Of a stretch of 64,000 bases of DNA, positions 9,301-19,566 are shown one piece after another. Numbering within the stretch: the stretch's first letter is position 1; the number at the start of each line of letters is the position of its first letter. A model generated the notes under the pieces. It saw only the letters and a list, made by a program, of their open reading frames with translations, did no database searches and had not been told where the DNA came from. This DNA is from Brevundimonas sp. LM2. GTDB taxonomy: Bacteria; Pseudomonadota; Alphaproteobacteria; Caulobacterales; Caulobacteraceae. The stretch covers positions 3,266,501 to 3,330,500 of the forward strand of contig NZ_CP019508.1 of the NCBI RefSeq assembly GCF_002002865.1, in the 5' to 3' direction. A program made the translations under genes and the position numbers.

Positions 9301-9741
9301 ATCAGCGCCCCGAGGGCGGCGCCCGCGGAGCTTCAAACCACGGAGCCCGGCGCTGCCGACGACCGGCCGCGCACGGCCCTGACCGGACTGCGGGTGCTGT
9401 GCGTCGACAACGAGCCGGCCATCCTCCAGGGCCTGGTCGCCCTGCTGGGCCGGTGGGGACTGACGCCCGTCACCGCCCCCGACGCCGAGGCGGCCCTGGC
9501 CCTGGCCGGGCCCTTCGACGCCGCCCTGATCGATCTGCACCTGGGCGACGGACCGGACGGCCTGGCCCTGATCACCGCCCTGCGCGCCCGGGGGCTGAGC
9601 CATCTGGCCCTGATCACCGCTGACGCGGACGAGACCATACCGGCGCGCGCCGCCGCCTGCGGGGCCGCCCTGATGTCGAAACCGGTCAAACCGGCGGCGC
9701 TGAAGGCCTTCCTGTCCCGGCGGGATGTCCGCGATCGCTGA
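6331..9741 (+). CDS. CrbS-like hybrid sensor kinase: SSS transporter domain, PAS, HisKA/HATPase, receiver
   Basis: 1136 residues. Residues 1 to ~500 are a multi-helix membrane domain of the sodium:solute symporter type (for example CTSWTYYGAVGTAA and SIADFISSRYGKSQ). A PAS segment follows (NIDQGVSVVDEDLRLIAWNARY). A coiled coil (LEEANEQLEARVADRTERLNEAL) precedes the H-box ASHDLLQPLHAARLF with phosphoacceptor His785. N and G boxes are present (QNLIGNALRYTDRGG; GAGLGLAIV). The C-terminal receiver has Asp1068 in LIDLHLGDG and Lys in SKPVKP. This order is that of CrbS/ErcS'-type kinases that control acetyl-CoA synthetase with a LuxR-family regulator. Such a regulator (convergent, 23 bp away) and acs are both neighbours, so an acetate/energy-substrate sensing role is likely. 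Confidence 0.9.
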   Translation: MGDMFAPLILTLVAAYMALLFAVAWRSERRGHRTGPSRLGPWAYALSLAIYCTSWTYYGAVGTAARDGWDYLPIYLGPVIGVVFLFPVWRRIAAAAKRENIGSIADFISSRYGKSQSLGALVACVAIVGSLPYIALQLTSLSMAWQLLTAGTPVAGSERLTVSVMAVILAGFTILFGARRPDLTEHNRGLIRAVALESLIKLAALLAVAVFAVILLMGVPDRAAIGAALGQLGAPPVVDARFVAITLLATLAIFCLPRQFHVGFVEAVKPADIRRARWAFPAYLLLTSVAVLPIVAAGRLFASVGDPDLFVLGLPFQQGARALTAVVFVGGFSAATAMVIVETVALSAMASNSLILPLLARDRWRAREGASDMADAILQVRRIVICVILFLAWVYFQAIDRSSGLASIGLTSFAALAQLAPALFGAVLWRGGHATGAFAGLVVGSLIWLVFLALPQIGAALGSGPITPFGLADPLPFGVLFSLAANSLVFVLVSRAVRPRLIDRVQARAFVDRISPDWRDQSTAPSGASIGDLRTLVARFVGDAGANRAFDAFARETGQTFRDSDPADAGLARAAERMLAGAVGASSARRVISAALAGGGRAPEDVVRMLDEASQAVQFNRELLQATLDNIDQGVSVVDEDLRLIAWNARYVDLFDLPAGFVHVGQPVAAVYRLNAERGEVETADMEAWVERRLEALRRREPHDHERAQPNGRILKSTGAPMSGGGYVTSYTDITELRRAAQALEEANEQLEARVADRTERLNEALQTAEDAVASKTRFLAAASHDLLQPLHAARLFIAALKAEPAGDSALGARTLADNADRSIESAHGLLMALLNLSRLEAGGVRPTVVPLSIETLFADLRREFTPVAAAKGLKLRILPSRVWVASDRDLLRSLLQNLIGNALRYTDRGGVVVGVRRAGADVRIEVRDTGRGIPADKRELIFTEFTRLAGRGGDEPGAGLGLAIVRRVADLLGHPLGLWSEPGRGTRFAISAPRAAPAELQTTEPGAADDRPRTALTGLRVLCVDNEPAILQGLVALLGRWGLTPVTAPDAEAALALAGPFDAALIDLHLGDGPDGLALITALRARGLSHLALITADADETIPARAAACGAALMSKPVKPAALKAFLSRRDVRDR

Positions 9742-9763
9742 GCCTGCTCGCGCCTGTCCGGGA

Positions 9764-10381
9764 TCAGGTTTCGAGCGACAGGGCGCGGGCCGCGATGACG
9801 GCCTGGGTCCGGTTCTGGACGCCCAGCTTGCGGAACACGCCGGTCAGATGCGCCTTGATGGTCGCCTCGGTGACCCCGAGGTCGAAGGCGATCTGTTTGT
9901 TCAGCCGCCCCTGTTGCAGGCCGATCAGGATCTTCAGCTGCGACGGCGTCAGGGTGGCGATCCGCTGCTCGATCGGCTCGCTGTCCAGCGGGGCGGGGAC
10001 CACCGGCGCCCAGGTCTCTCCGGCCAGGATCGCGGTCAGGGCCTCGACCATCACCTCCAGCGTCGCGGACTTGGGAATGAAGCCCGCGGCCCCGAAGGCC
10101 AGGGCCCGGGTGATCGTCGCCGCGTCCTCGCTGGCCGACACGACCACCACTGGGACGGCGGGAAAGTCGCCGCGCACCCCGGCCAGCCCGGCGAACCCCT
10201 CGCTGTCGGACAGCCGCAGGTCCAGCAGCAGCAGGTCCACCGGCCCCCGCCCCAGCGCCTCGCGCGCGCCGGCCAGGCTGGGGGTCTCTTCCACCGCCGC
10301 TCCGGGCGCGGCCCGCGCCAGGGCTGAACCGAGGGCGGCGCGGAACAGGGGATGATCATCGGCCACGATGATGCGGTCCAT
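9764..10381 (-). CDS. CrbR-like LuxR/NarL-family response regulator
   Basis: 205 residues. It has an N-terminal receiver with the acidic pair in IIVADDHPLFR, phosphoacceptor Asp54 (LLLLDLRLSDS) and Lys in FIPKSA. The C-terminal LuxR helix-turn-helix runs from TPSQLKILIGLQQG through NKQIAFDLGVTEATIKAHL to VFRKLGVQNRTQAV. It is the probable partner of the convergent hybrid kinase and is divergent from the porin-acs operon. The 162-bp divergent region holds the 14-bp dyad at 10443. By family (CrbR, AgmR, ErdR) such proteins activate acs and carboxylate uptake; activation here is inferred. The start at 10381 gives the canonical MDRIIVADDHP beginning; the frame stays open far upstream antisense to acs, which is coincidental. 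Confidence 0.9.
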   Translation of the reverse strand: MDRIIVADDHPLFRAALGSALARAAPGAAVEETPSLAGAREALGRGPVDLLLLDLRLSDSEGFAGLAGVRGDFPAVPVVVVSASEDAATITRALAFGAAGFIPKSATLEVMVEALTAILAGETWAPVVPAPLDSEPIEQRIATLTPSQLKILIGLQQGRLNKQIAFDLGVTEATIKAHLTGVFRKLGVQNRTQAVIAARALSLET

Positions 10382-10442
10382 GTGGCGCTTCTCCTGGGCG
10401 TGCTGAGGTGACGCCGCGGTCGCGCGAGACTGTGCCACCCCC

Positions 10443-10456
10443 CGACTTTGGTCGAA
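10443..10456 (-). promoter_or_regulatory. Putative operator in the crbR-like / porin divergent region
   Basis: On the minus strand this reads TTCGACCAAAGTCG, an exact copy of the site at 4451-4464. It is 87 bp before the porin ATG and 61 bp before the regulator ATG, so it could serve both directions. Confidence 0.55.
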
Positions 10457-10543
10457 AGTAGACCATTGGCTAATGGCCGCGCAGGGGCAAGCGGCAAGAG
10501 AGTGTCTTCGGAGGATCGCATCAGACGAACCCGGGAGGACACC

Positions 10544-11896
10544 ATGATCAGAACGACCCTGATGGGCGGCACCGCTGCCCTGGCGCTGCTGGCCCTGCCG
10601 AATATGGCCTTCGCGCAGGACAGCCAGGCGCTGGAGGCCCGCATCGCCCAGCTGGAAGCGCAGCTGGCCGAGCTGAGATCCGAGATCGTCGCCTCGCGCA
10701 ACCAGCAGACGGCGCAGCAAGAGGCGATCAGCCGCGACATCCTCCGCATCGAACAGGTGGCGGCGGCCCCGCCCGCGCCCGCGCCCACCCCCGCCGACGG
10801 CTTCCGGATCGGCAACAACACCGTCAAGTTCGGTGGCTTCGTCAAGGCCGACTTCATGGCCTCCAACTACGACGGCGGCGACCCGGCCAACGGTGACCTG
10901 CTTCGTGATTTCTACCTGCCCGGCTCGATCCCGGTCGGGGGCGCGGACGAGAGCACGGCGACCGATTTCAATGCGCGTCAGACCCGGTTCTGGCTGACCA
11001 CCGACGGCATGCTCGGCGGCCGCAAGGTCGGTACCCGGGTCGAGATGGATTTCCAGGTCCTGCCCGGCACCGGCGACCAGCGGACCACCAGCCCGTCGAC
11101 CCTGTCGCTGCGCCGCGCCTTCGTCACCGTCGACAACTGGCTGTTCGGCCAGGAGTGGACCAATTTCCAGAACCTCGCCGTCCTGCCCGACACGGCCGAC
11201 TATATCGGCCCCAGCGAGGGCACGGTCTTCGCCCGTCAGGTCCAGGCCCGCTACACGCGCGGCCCGTTCTCGATCTCGATCGAGAACCCCGAGACCACCG
11301 TCACGCCCAACCTGGCCGCGACGCGGATCATCGCCGACGACAACCGCCTGCCCGACGTCACCGCCCGCTATGCCGTGGTCAGGCCGTGGGGTGAGGCCTC
11401 GATCGCCGGCATCGTGCGCCAGCTGGCCTATGAGACCACCGGCACCGCGGCGATCGATTCCTCGACCACCGGCTGGGGCGTGTCGGCGGCGGCCAAGATC
11501 AAGGTCGGCGAGAAGGACGACCTGCGGGTCATGCTGTCCGGCGGCGAGGGCATCGGCCGCTACGTCGGGCTGAACTTCGCCAACGACGCCGTTCTCGATG
11601 CGTCGGGCGAGCTGGAAGCGATCGGCCTGGTCGCCGGCTTCGCCAGCTACCGCCACATCTGGGGCCCACAGTGGCGGTCGAACCTGACCTATTCGTTCCA
11701 GACCGTCGACAACGACCGCTCCCTGATCGGCTTGGCCAGCAACAAGTCGGCCAGCAGCGTGCGCGGCAACCTGATCTGGACCCCCCTGCCCGCGCTGGAC
11801 GTCGGGGCGGAGTTGATGTTCGGTGAGCGCGAGCTGGAATCGGGCGCATCGGGAGAACTGACCCGCCTGCAGGTCTTCGTGAAATACGGCTTCTAG
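10544..11896 (+). CDS. DcaP-like outer-membrane porin with N-terminal coiled coil
   Basis: 450 residues. A signal peptide (MIRTTLMGGTAALALLALPNMAFA, cleavage before QDSQ) is followed by a coiled coil (LEARIAQLEAQLAELRSEIVAS) and an Ala/Pro linker. A beta-rich barrel runs from NNTVKFGGFVKADFM to the C-terminal LQVFVKYGF, whose terminal Phe is the usual barrel-assembly signal. DcaP-type porins form trimers that admit small organic anions. It lies 18 bp before acs with a GGGAGG ribosome site at 10533, so the two probably form an operon serving uptake and activation of short carboxylates. Confidence 0.85.
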   Translation: MIRTTLMGGTAALALLALPNMAFAQDSQALEARIAQLEAQLAELRSEIVASRNQQTAQQEAISRDILRIEQVAAAPPAPAPTPADGFRIGNNTVKFGGFVKADFMASNYDGGDPANGDLLRDFYLPGSIPVGGADESTATDFNARQTRFWLTTDGMLGGRKVGTRVEMDFQVLPGTGDQRTTSPSTLSLRRAFVTVDNWLFGQEWTNFQNLAVLPDTADYIGPSEGTVFARQVQARYTRGPFSISIENPETTVTPNLAATRIIADDNRLPDVTARYAVVRPWGEASIAGIVRQLAYETTGTAAIDSSTTGWGVSAAAKIKVGEKDDLRVMLSGGEGIGRYVGLNFANDAVLDASGELEAIGLVAGFASYRHIWGPQWRSNLTYSFQTVDNDRSLIGLASNKSASSVRGNLIWTPLPALDVGAELMFGERELESGASGELTRLQVFVKYGF

Positions 11897-11914
11897 GGCT
11901 GAAAGGCCGACGAT

Positions 11915-13876
<1,962 letters not shown>

Positions 13877-13886
13877 TCGGGTCCGT

Positions 13887-15185
13887 TCAGAAGGGGAAGA
13901 AGATCGGAATGGCGATCACCCCGGCCACCCAGGTGACGAGGTTCAGCGGCACGCCGACGCGGACGAAATCCATGTATCTGTACTTGCCGAGCTCGAAGAC
14001 CAGCACATTGGTCTGGTAGCCGAACGGCGTGGCGAAGGCGGCGCTGGCGGCCATCATCACCGCGATCAGGAAGGGGCGCGGATCCACGCCCAGGCTCTCG
14101 GCCAGAGCGACGGCGACCGGCGTGATCAGCACCGCCACGGCCGCGTTGGACAGGAACTCGGTGGCGAACAGGGTGACGCCGTACAGGATGGCCAGGGCCA
14201 CCAGGGGGCCATAGGGCCGGATGACATCGATCAGCAGGGCGGTGCCTGAGGCCGCCAGTCCGGTGACCTCGATCGACAGCCCGACCACGACCATGCCGGC
14301 GATCAGCAGCAGCACCTCCGGCCGCAATCCCGCATAGGCCTCCTCCGGACTGATGACGCGCAGCAGGATCAGCAGGACAGCGCCGGCGAAGGCGGCGGCG
14401 GCGATCGGGGCGATGCCGAGGGCGGCCGCCGCGACCACGGCCACGAACACCGCCAGCGAGATCGCCGCCTTGCGAAGGTCGAAGGGCCGGTCGATGGCGA
14501 ACAACTGGGCGTCCCCCAGCAGGCCGTCTCCGGTCTGTTCATGCGGACCATGCAGCGCGGTCTCCTCATCGGCCCGCCCGGCCAGCAGCCGCCCCCCGAT
14601 CAGGAACAGATACAGGCCGCCCACGGCGGCGATGACGAGGCCCACCGGGGTGATCTCGAACAGGCCGAAGACCGGCTGGCCCGCATTGCGCGCCATGTCG
14701 TTGACCAGCAGGTTGGTCGAGGTCCCGATCAGGGTGCAGCCGCCGCCCATGATGGTGATGTAGCTGAGCGGGATCAGGAACCGCTTGGGCGACAGCTTCA
14801 GCGAGGTCGCGACATCCTTCACCACCGGCGCGGCCAGGACGACGATCGGGGTGTTGTTCAGAAAGGCCGAGGCCCCGCCGCACAGGACGATGACCAGCCA
14901 CAGCCCCGCGGCACCCAGCCGCGCGCAGAGGGCGGTGGCCTGGCGGATCAGCAGACCGAGCAGGCCCGACAGCTCGATGGCGTAGGCGATGACGAACAGA
15001 CAGGCCAGGGCGATGACGGCGGGACTGGCGAAGGCCGCCTGCACCTCGACCGGGCGGATGACCCCCATCACCAGCAGGGCGGCCGCAGCCGCCAGGGCCG
15101 CGACATCGGACCGGATCCTGCCGTGGATCAGGACCCCGACGACCGCGACCAGGACGACGAGCGCCGCGATCTGATTGAATTCCAT
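13887..15185 (-). CDS. SLC13/DASS-family anion permease
   Basis: 432 residues, about 11 transmembrane segments, cytoplasmic membrane. It has the two-fold SLC13/ArsB-like arrangement with FLNNTPIVVLAAPVV in the first half, TLIGTSTNLLVNDMA as the re-entrant loop/Na+ site, and a matching SNAAVAVLITPVAVALAESLG followed by TPFGYQTNVLVFELG in the second half. Family substrates are dicarboxylates, sulfate or other anions coupled to Na+; which one cannot be read here. No TrkA-C (RCK) domains interrupt the halves. It is convergent with acs, 10 bp apart. The start at 15185 was chosen because the upstream extension to 15227 is not membrane-like. Confidence 0.87.
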   Translation of the reverse strand: MEFNQIAALVVLVAVVGVLIHGRIRSDVAALAAAAALLVMGVIRPVEVQAAFASPAVIALACLFVIAYAIELSGLLGLLIRQATALCARLGAAGLWLVIVLCGGASAFLNNTPIVVLAAPVVKDVATSLKLSPKRFLIPLSYITIMGGGCTLIGTSTNLLVNDMARNAGQPVFGLFEITPVGLVIAAVGGLYLFLIGGRLLAGRADEETALHGPHEQTGDGLLGDAQLFAIDRPFDLRKAAISLAVFVAVVAAAALGIAPIAAAAFAGAVLLILLRVISPEEAYAGLRPEVLLLIAGMVVVGLSIEVTGLAASGTALLIDVIRPYGPLVALAILYGVTLFATEFLSNAAVAVLITPVAVALAESLGVDPRPFLIAVMMAASAAFATPFGYQTNVLVFELGKYRYMDFVRVGVPLNLVTWVAGVIAIPIFFPF

Positions 15186-15274
15186 CCTGCTGCCAGACCC
15201 TTCGAACCGCGTTGCGTCAAGCGTCACCGGTCAAATGTCCCAAAGGCGCGGGGCCGCGTGTTAGGAAAGACAAC

Positions 15275-16132
15275 ATGGCACGTCAGTCCCCGCATGCGTG
15301 CGGCCGGTCCGTCTCGACGACGGCCGCCGCCATCGCCGTCAGCCTTTTGCTGATCCAGTGCGACCGCCCCGCCCCCGAAAGCCCCGAGGTGGTTCCCAGC
15401 CCGGAGGCCGCCCCTGCACCGGCCCTGGTTCCGGTTCCGGCGACCGCCTTGAGCCGCGTCGATCTGTTGAACGCCGCGCGACGGGCCGAGCAGGCCTACG
15501 CCGAGGGTCGGGTCGAGACACAGCCCGATCCCTTGATCGGCCGGAGTTTCGCCATCCGCATGGCCTTCGCCTGCAACGGCCCCTCGACCCCGGACGCCCC
15601 CGCGACCGGACTGGCGCAATGGGCCTGGGGGCCCGACCAGCGCACGATCCGCATCCGTCTCGCTCCGGCCGACTGGACCGGCTCGAACCTCGTCACGCCA
15701 GCGGGCGCGACGGCCTCGCCTTCCGGCTGGGAAGCGGTCGAGGGGTTCTGGGTGGCCCGCCCCTGGTTGACGACCGAGGCCTGTCCGGTGGTTCATCTCG
15801 ATCCGCTGACGCCAACCCAGGGTGCGCCCTCGCCGCAGACCCTGGGCCTGGCGGCCGTTTTCGAGGCGGGCGGATCCCGCCTGGGCCGGCGCGACGGCAA
15901 GGCCTATGAACACACCGTGCGGCCGCAGGGCGATCAGCCTCTCGCCTCTCCGTCTCAGGGCTATCGACTGCTTCTGGAAGGGCGGATCGTGGGTTTCCCG
16001 GGTGGGCGCGCGATCCAGTGCCGTGCCGCCGGACCCGACCAGCGCCCCGTGTGCGTCGCCGCCGTTCAGCTGGACAAGGTCGCCTTCGAGGACGCGTCGG
16101 GGGCGACCCTGAGCGAGTGGCGACCGGGTTAG
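15275..16132 (+). CDS. Hypothetical secreted lipoprotein
   Basis: 285 residues, not recognised. The N-terminus has a basic then hydrophobic stretch (AAAIAVSLLLIQC) ending in Cys with a Ser/Pro/Ala-rich linker after it (RPAPESPEVVPSPEAAPAPA). This fits a lipoprotein, although Gln at -1 of the lipobox is not canonical. The mature part has two more Cys (AFACNGPS and TEACPVVH) and IQCRAAGPDQRPVCVAA, four Cys in all, which could form disulfides in the periplasm. The start is set by AGGAAAG at 15263. It stands alone between the SLC13 permease and the mrp operon. No function is proposed. Confidence 0.7.
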   Translation: MARQSPHACGRSVSTTAAAIAVSLLLIQCDRPAPESPEVVPSPEAAPAPALVPVPATALSRVDLLNAARRAEQAYAEGRVETQPDPLIGRSFAIRMAFACNGPSTPDAPATGLAQWAWGPDQRTIRIRLAPADWTGSNLVTPAGATASPSGWEAVEGFWVARPWLTTEACPVVHLDPLTPTQGAPSPQTLGLAAVFEAGGSRLGRRDGKAYEHTVRPQGDQPLASPSQGYRLLLEGRIVGFPGGRAIQCRAAGPDQRPVCVAAVQLDKVAFEDASGATLSEWRPG

Positions 16133-16351
16133 GCGGGATCGGGGAAAAGGCGCGCAACGGCTTGGTCCCCGCCCGTTGTAACGCCGACGCTTTCCAGCCG
16201 CTCGGGCCCATGACACCGGCCCGCTGGTGCTCGCCGGCCCTTTTGGGGGCTTCGGGGTCGCCACCCCGGGGACGTCTCGCCTAAGGTCTCCGCGACGTCT
16301 CCGGACGGAGCGCGCTCCAGACTCGAACCCTAGCGCCGAAAAGGTCGATCC

Positions 16352-19219
16352 TTGCTGCTTGTGCTTGCCCTGTTGCCTCTGATCGGTGCCCTCGCACCGG
16401 CCGTGGCCATTCGCGCGGGTCGCAATGCCAGCGCCCTGGCGGCCGGAACCGTGACCCTGGCCGCGCTGGTGATCCTTGGGACGCTCACCCCGGCCGTGCT
16501 GGCGGGCGAGGTGGTTCAGGTGCGGATTGACTGGATTCCACTGCTGGGGCTGAACCTCAACCTGTTCCTCGACGCGCTGGGCCTGATGTTCGCCGGCCTG
16601 ATCCTGGGCATCGGCCTGCTGATCATCGTCTACGCCCGGTTCTACCTGGCCAAGGCCGATCCGATGGGGCGGTTCTTCGTCTATCTGCTGCTGTTCCAGG
16701 GGGCGATGATGGGCATCGTCCTGTCGGACAACGTCCTGCTGCTGCTGATCTTCTGGGAGCTGACCAGCCTGTCGTCCTTCCTGCTGATCGGCTTCTGGCG
16801 GCATCTGCCCGAGGGGCGACAGGGGGCGCGGATGGCGCTGGCGGTCACAGGCGCGGGCGGGCTGTCGCTGATCGGCGGGCTGCTGATCCTGGGCGACATC
16901 GCCGGCTCCTACGACCTGACGGCGATCCTGCAGAACCGCGAGGCGATCCAGGCCTCGCCGCTGTACTTGCCGGCCCTGCTGCTGATCCTGGGCGGGTGTT
17001 TCACCAAGTCGGCCCAGTTCCCGTTCCATTTCTGGCTGCCCCACGCCATGGCCGCCCCGACGCCGGTCAGCGCCTATCTGCATTCCGCAACCATGGTGAA
17101 GGCCGGCATCTTCATGCTGGCGCGGCTGTGGCCGGTGCTGTCAGGCACGGAAGAATGGTTCTACCTCGTGGCGACGACGGGTCTGGTGACCATGGTGTTC
17201 GCCGCCGTCGTGGCCCTGTTCAAGGACGACCTGAAGGGGTTGCTGGCCTATTCGACCATCAGCCATCTGGGCTTCCTGACCATGCTGTTCGGCTTCGGCA
17301 CGCCGATGGCGGCGGTCGTGGGGGTGTTCCACATCCTCAACCACGCCACCTTCAAGGCCGCCCTGTTCATGAACGCGGGCATCGTCGATCACGAGGCGGG
17401 GACGCGCGACATCAAGCGGCTGGGCGGTCTGGCGACCCTGATGCCGATCGCGGCGACCCTGGCGGTCGTCGCCGGCCTGTCGATGGCGGGGATTCCCCCG
17501 CTGAACGGCTTCATCTCCAAGGAGATGATGCTGGAGGAGGCGGCCCATACCGTCTGGTGGAGCCAGCCCTGGCTGGTGCCGGCCCTGGCCACCCTCGGCG
17601 CGACATTCTCGGTGGCCTATTCACTGCGCTACATCGTCCACGTCTATTTCGGGAGAATGCGGACGGACTATCCGAAGCCTCCGCATGATCCCGGCATCGG
17701 CCTGTGGGGCCCGCCCGCTGTTCTGGTCGGCCTGGTCGTCGCCATCGGTCTGTTTCCCGCCGTCGTCGCCGGCCCCTTGGTCGAGGCCGTCTCGCGGGCT
17801 GTCATCGGGGGCGAGACCCCTTACTATTCGCTGTCGCTGTGGCATGGCGTGACCCCGGCCCTGTTCATGAGCCTCGCGGCCATCGGGCTTGGGGCGATCA
17901 TTCTGGCCGCGCATCGACCGATCGCCGCTGTGTGGCATCGTCTGGTGCTGGCGGATGCCAAGGCCCTATTCGATCGCGCGCTCGGGGCCGCGACCCGGGC
18001 GGCGGTGGCCTTCACCGACCGGACCCAGAACGGCTCGCTCGAGCGCTACATCGCCCTGTTCATCGGCACCGCCGTTGTGGTCGGTTTCGCCGGCTTTTCC
18101 GGTTTCGAATTCGTCGCCGGCGACCGGCCGACGACTCCGGCCTCACCGATGGCGATCGTCGCCTGGGCCGCGCTGATCACGGCGACGGTTCTGGTGCTGC
18201 GCCATCACCGCGCGCGCTACCTGTCGCTGATCTATATCGGCATCGTCGGCCTGGTGATCTCGCTGGGTTTCGTCCACCTGTCCGCGCCGGACCTGGCCCT
18301 GACACAGATCTCGGTCGAGGTGGTCACCATCCTGCTGATGCTGCTGGCCCTCAACCTGCTGCCCAAGACCAGCCCGCGCGAGAGCGGCCTGCCCCGCCGC
18401 CTGCGCGACGGCGGTCTGGCCGTGCTGTCGGGCCTGGGCGTGGGGGGCGCGGCCTGGGCCGTCATGACCCGGCCGCTGGACAGCATCTCCGGCTATTTCT
18501 GGGAGAACGCCTATTCGGGCGGCGGCGGGACCAATGTCGTCAACGTCATCCTGGTCGATTTCCGGGGTTTCGACACCTTCGGCGAGATCATCGTCCTGGG
18601 CATCGCCGCCCTGGCCATCTTCTCCCTGCTCGAAACCGTGGGGACGGGGGCCAGCGGACGCCGGATCCTGGCCTGGGTGCCGGAGACGCCGCGTTCGCCC
18701 GAGCATCACCCGATGATGCTGGTGGTCGCCACCCGCCTGCTGCTGCCGCTGGCGGTGATAGTCGGCCTTTACATCTTCCTGCGGGGACACAACCAGCCGG
18801 GGGGCGGCTTCATCGCCGGCCTGATCATCTCCATCGCCATCCTGATGCAGTACATGGCCTCGGGCTACCAGTTCGCGGCGCAGCGGCTGCGGGCGGACCA
18901 CCACACCCTGATCGGGCTGGGGGTGCTGATCGCCGCGGCGACCGGCCTGGGGTCGCTGCTGTTCGGGGCCCCCTTCATGACCACGGCCTTCGGCTATTTC
19001 AGTTTGCCCGTGATCGGCACGTTCGAGCTGGCCACCGCGATGCTGTTCGACGTCGGGGTGGCGCTGACGGTCATCGGCGCCGTCATATTGGCCCTGGCGC
19101 AGCTGTCCCGGGTCGCCCAGAGCGCCGAGAAACAGCAGCCGCTACCGGCCGATGCGGCGATGGACGTCGACCCGTCCCGCGCGACGCTGCGCGCGCCCTC
19201 GACCGAGGCGCAGCCATGA
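16352..19219 (+). CDS. mrpA: Fused MrpA/MrpB subunit of the Na+(K+)/H+ antiporter
   Basis: 955 residues, matching MrpA proteins that carry the MrpB domain at the C-terminus. The N-terminal two-thirds is NuoL-like: KSAQFPFHFWLPHAMAAPTPVSAYLHSATMVKAG is the diagnostic antiporter-module motif, with later ISHLGFLTMLFG and a C-terminal MrpA helix region. From about residue 790 the MnhB/MrpB domain (RGHNQPGGGFIAGLI, then FGAPFMTTAFGYF) follows. It is part of a hetero-oligomeric membrane complex exporting Na+ or K+ for protons. The start is TTG with AAAAGG 8 nt upstream; it gives an immediate hydrophobic helix. The stop overlaps mrpC by 4 nt. Confidence 0.93.
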   Translation: MLLVLALLPLIGALAPAVAIRAGRNASALAAGTVTLAALVILGTLTPAVLAGEVVQVRIDWIPLLGLNLNLFLDALGLMFAGLILGIGLLIIVYARFYLAKADPMGRFFVYLLLFQGAMMGIVLSDNVLLLLIFWELTSLSSFLLIGFWRHLPEGRQGARMALAVTGAGGLSLIGGLLILGDIAGSYDLTAILQNREAIQASPLYLPALLLILGGCFTKSAQFPFHFWLPHAMAAPTPVSAYLHSATMVKAGIFMLARLWPVLSGTEEWFYLVATTGLVTMVFAAVVALFKDDLKGLLAYSTISHLGFLTMLFGFGTPMAAVVGVFHILNHATFKAALFMNAGIVDHEAGTRDIKRLGGLATLMPIAATLAVVAGLSMAGIPPLNGFISKEMMLEEAAHTVWWSQPWLVPALATLGATFSVAYSLRYIVHVYFGRMRTDYPKPPHDPGIGLWGPPAVLVGLVVAIGLFPAVVAGPLVEAVSRAVIGGETPYYSLSLWHGVTPALFMSLAAIGLGAIILAAHRPIAAVWHRLVLADAKALFDRALGAATRAAVAFTDRTQNGSLERYIALFIGTAVVVGFAGFSGFEFVAGDRPTTPASPMAIVAWAALITATVLVLRHHRARYLSLIYIGIVGLVISLGFVHLSAPDLALTQISVEVVTILLMLLALNLLPKTSPRESGLPRRLRDGGLAVLSGLGVGGAAWAVMTRPLDSISGYFWENAYSGGGGTNVVNVILVDFRGFDTFGEIIVLGIAALAIFSLLETVGTGASGRRILAWVPETPRSPEHHPMMLVVATRLLLPLAVIVGLYIFLRGHNQPGGGFIAGLIISIAILMQYMASGYQFAAQRLRADHHTLIGLGVLIAAATGLGSLLFGAPFMTTAFGYFSLPVIGTFELATAMLFDVGVALTVIGAVILALAQLSRVAQSAEKQQPLPADAAMDVDPSRATLRAPSTEAQP

Positions 19220-19566
19220 TCAGCCTGGAGTTCCTGATCGCCTCGGCCATCGCCGTCCTGACGGCGGCGGGCGTCTATCTGGTCCTGCGGCGACGCACCT
19301 TCCCCGTCGTGCTGGGCCTGGCCTTCCTGTCCTATGCGATCAACGTCTTCCTGTTCGCCATGGGGCGGCTGGTGATCGACCGGCCGCCGCTCTACGACAA
19401 GGCGGCGGAAAGCTACACCGATCCCCTGCCCCAGGCCCTGGTCCTGACCGCCATCGTCATCGCCTTCGGCATGACCGCCTTCGTCGTCGTCCTGGCCCTG
19501 CGCAGCTATCTGGAGACCGGCGTCGATCGCGTCGACGGCCGCCCGGATGCGGAGGCCGACCAATGA
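19216..19566 (+). CDS. mrpC: Mrp antiporter subunit C (NuoK-like)
   Basis: 116 residues with three predicted membrane helices. FPVVLGLAFLSYAINVFLFAMG resembles the NuoK/MrpC core, and DPLPQALVLTAIVIAFGMTAF is a strongly conserved MrpC segment. The start ATG overlaps the mrpA stop (ATGA) and the stop overlaps mrpD, indicating translational coupling within one operon. Confidence 0.93.
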   Translation: MISLEFLIASAIAVLTAAGVYLVLRRRTFPVVLGLAFLSYAINVFLFAMGRLVIDRPPLYDKAAESYTDPLPQALVLTAIVIAFGMTAFVVVLALRSYLETGVDRVDGRPDAEADQ

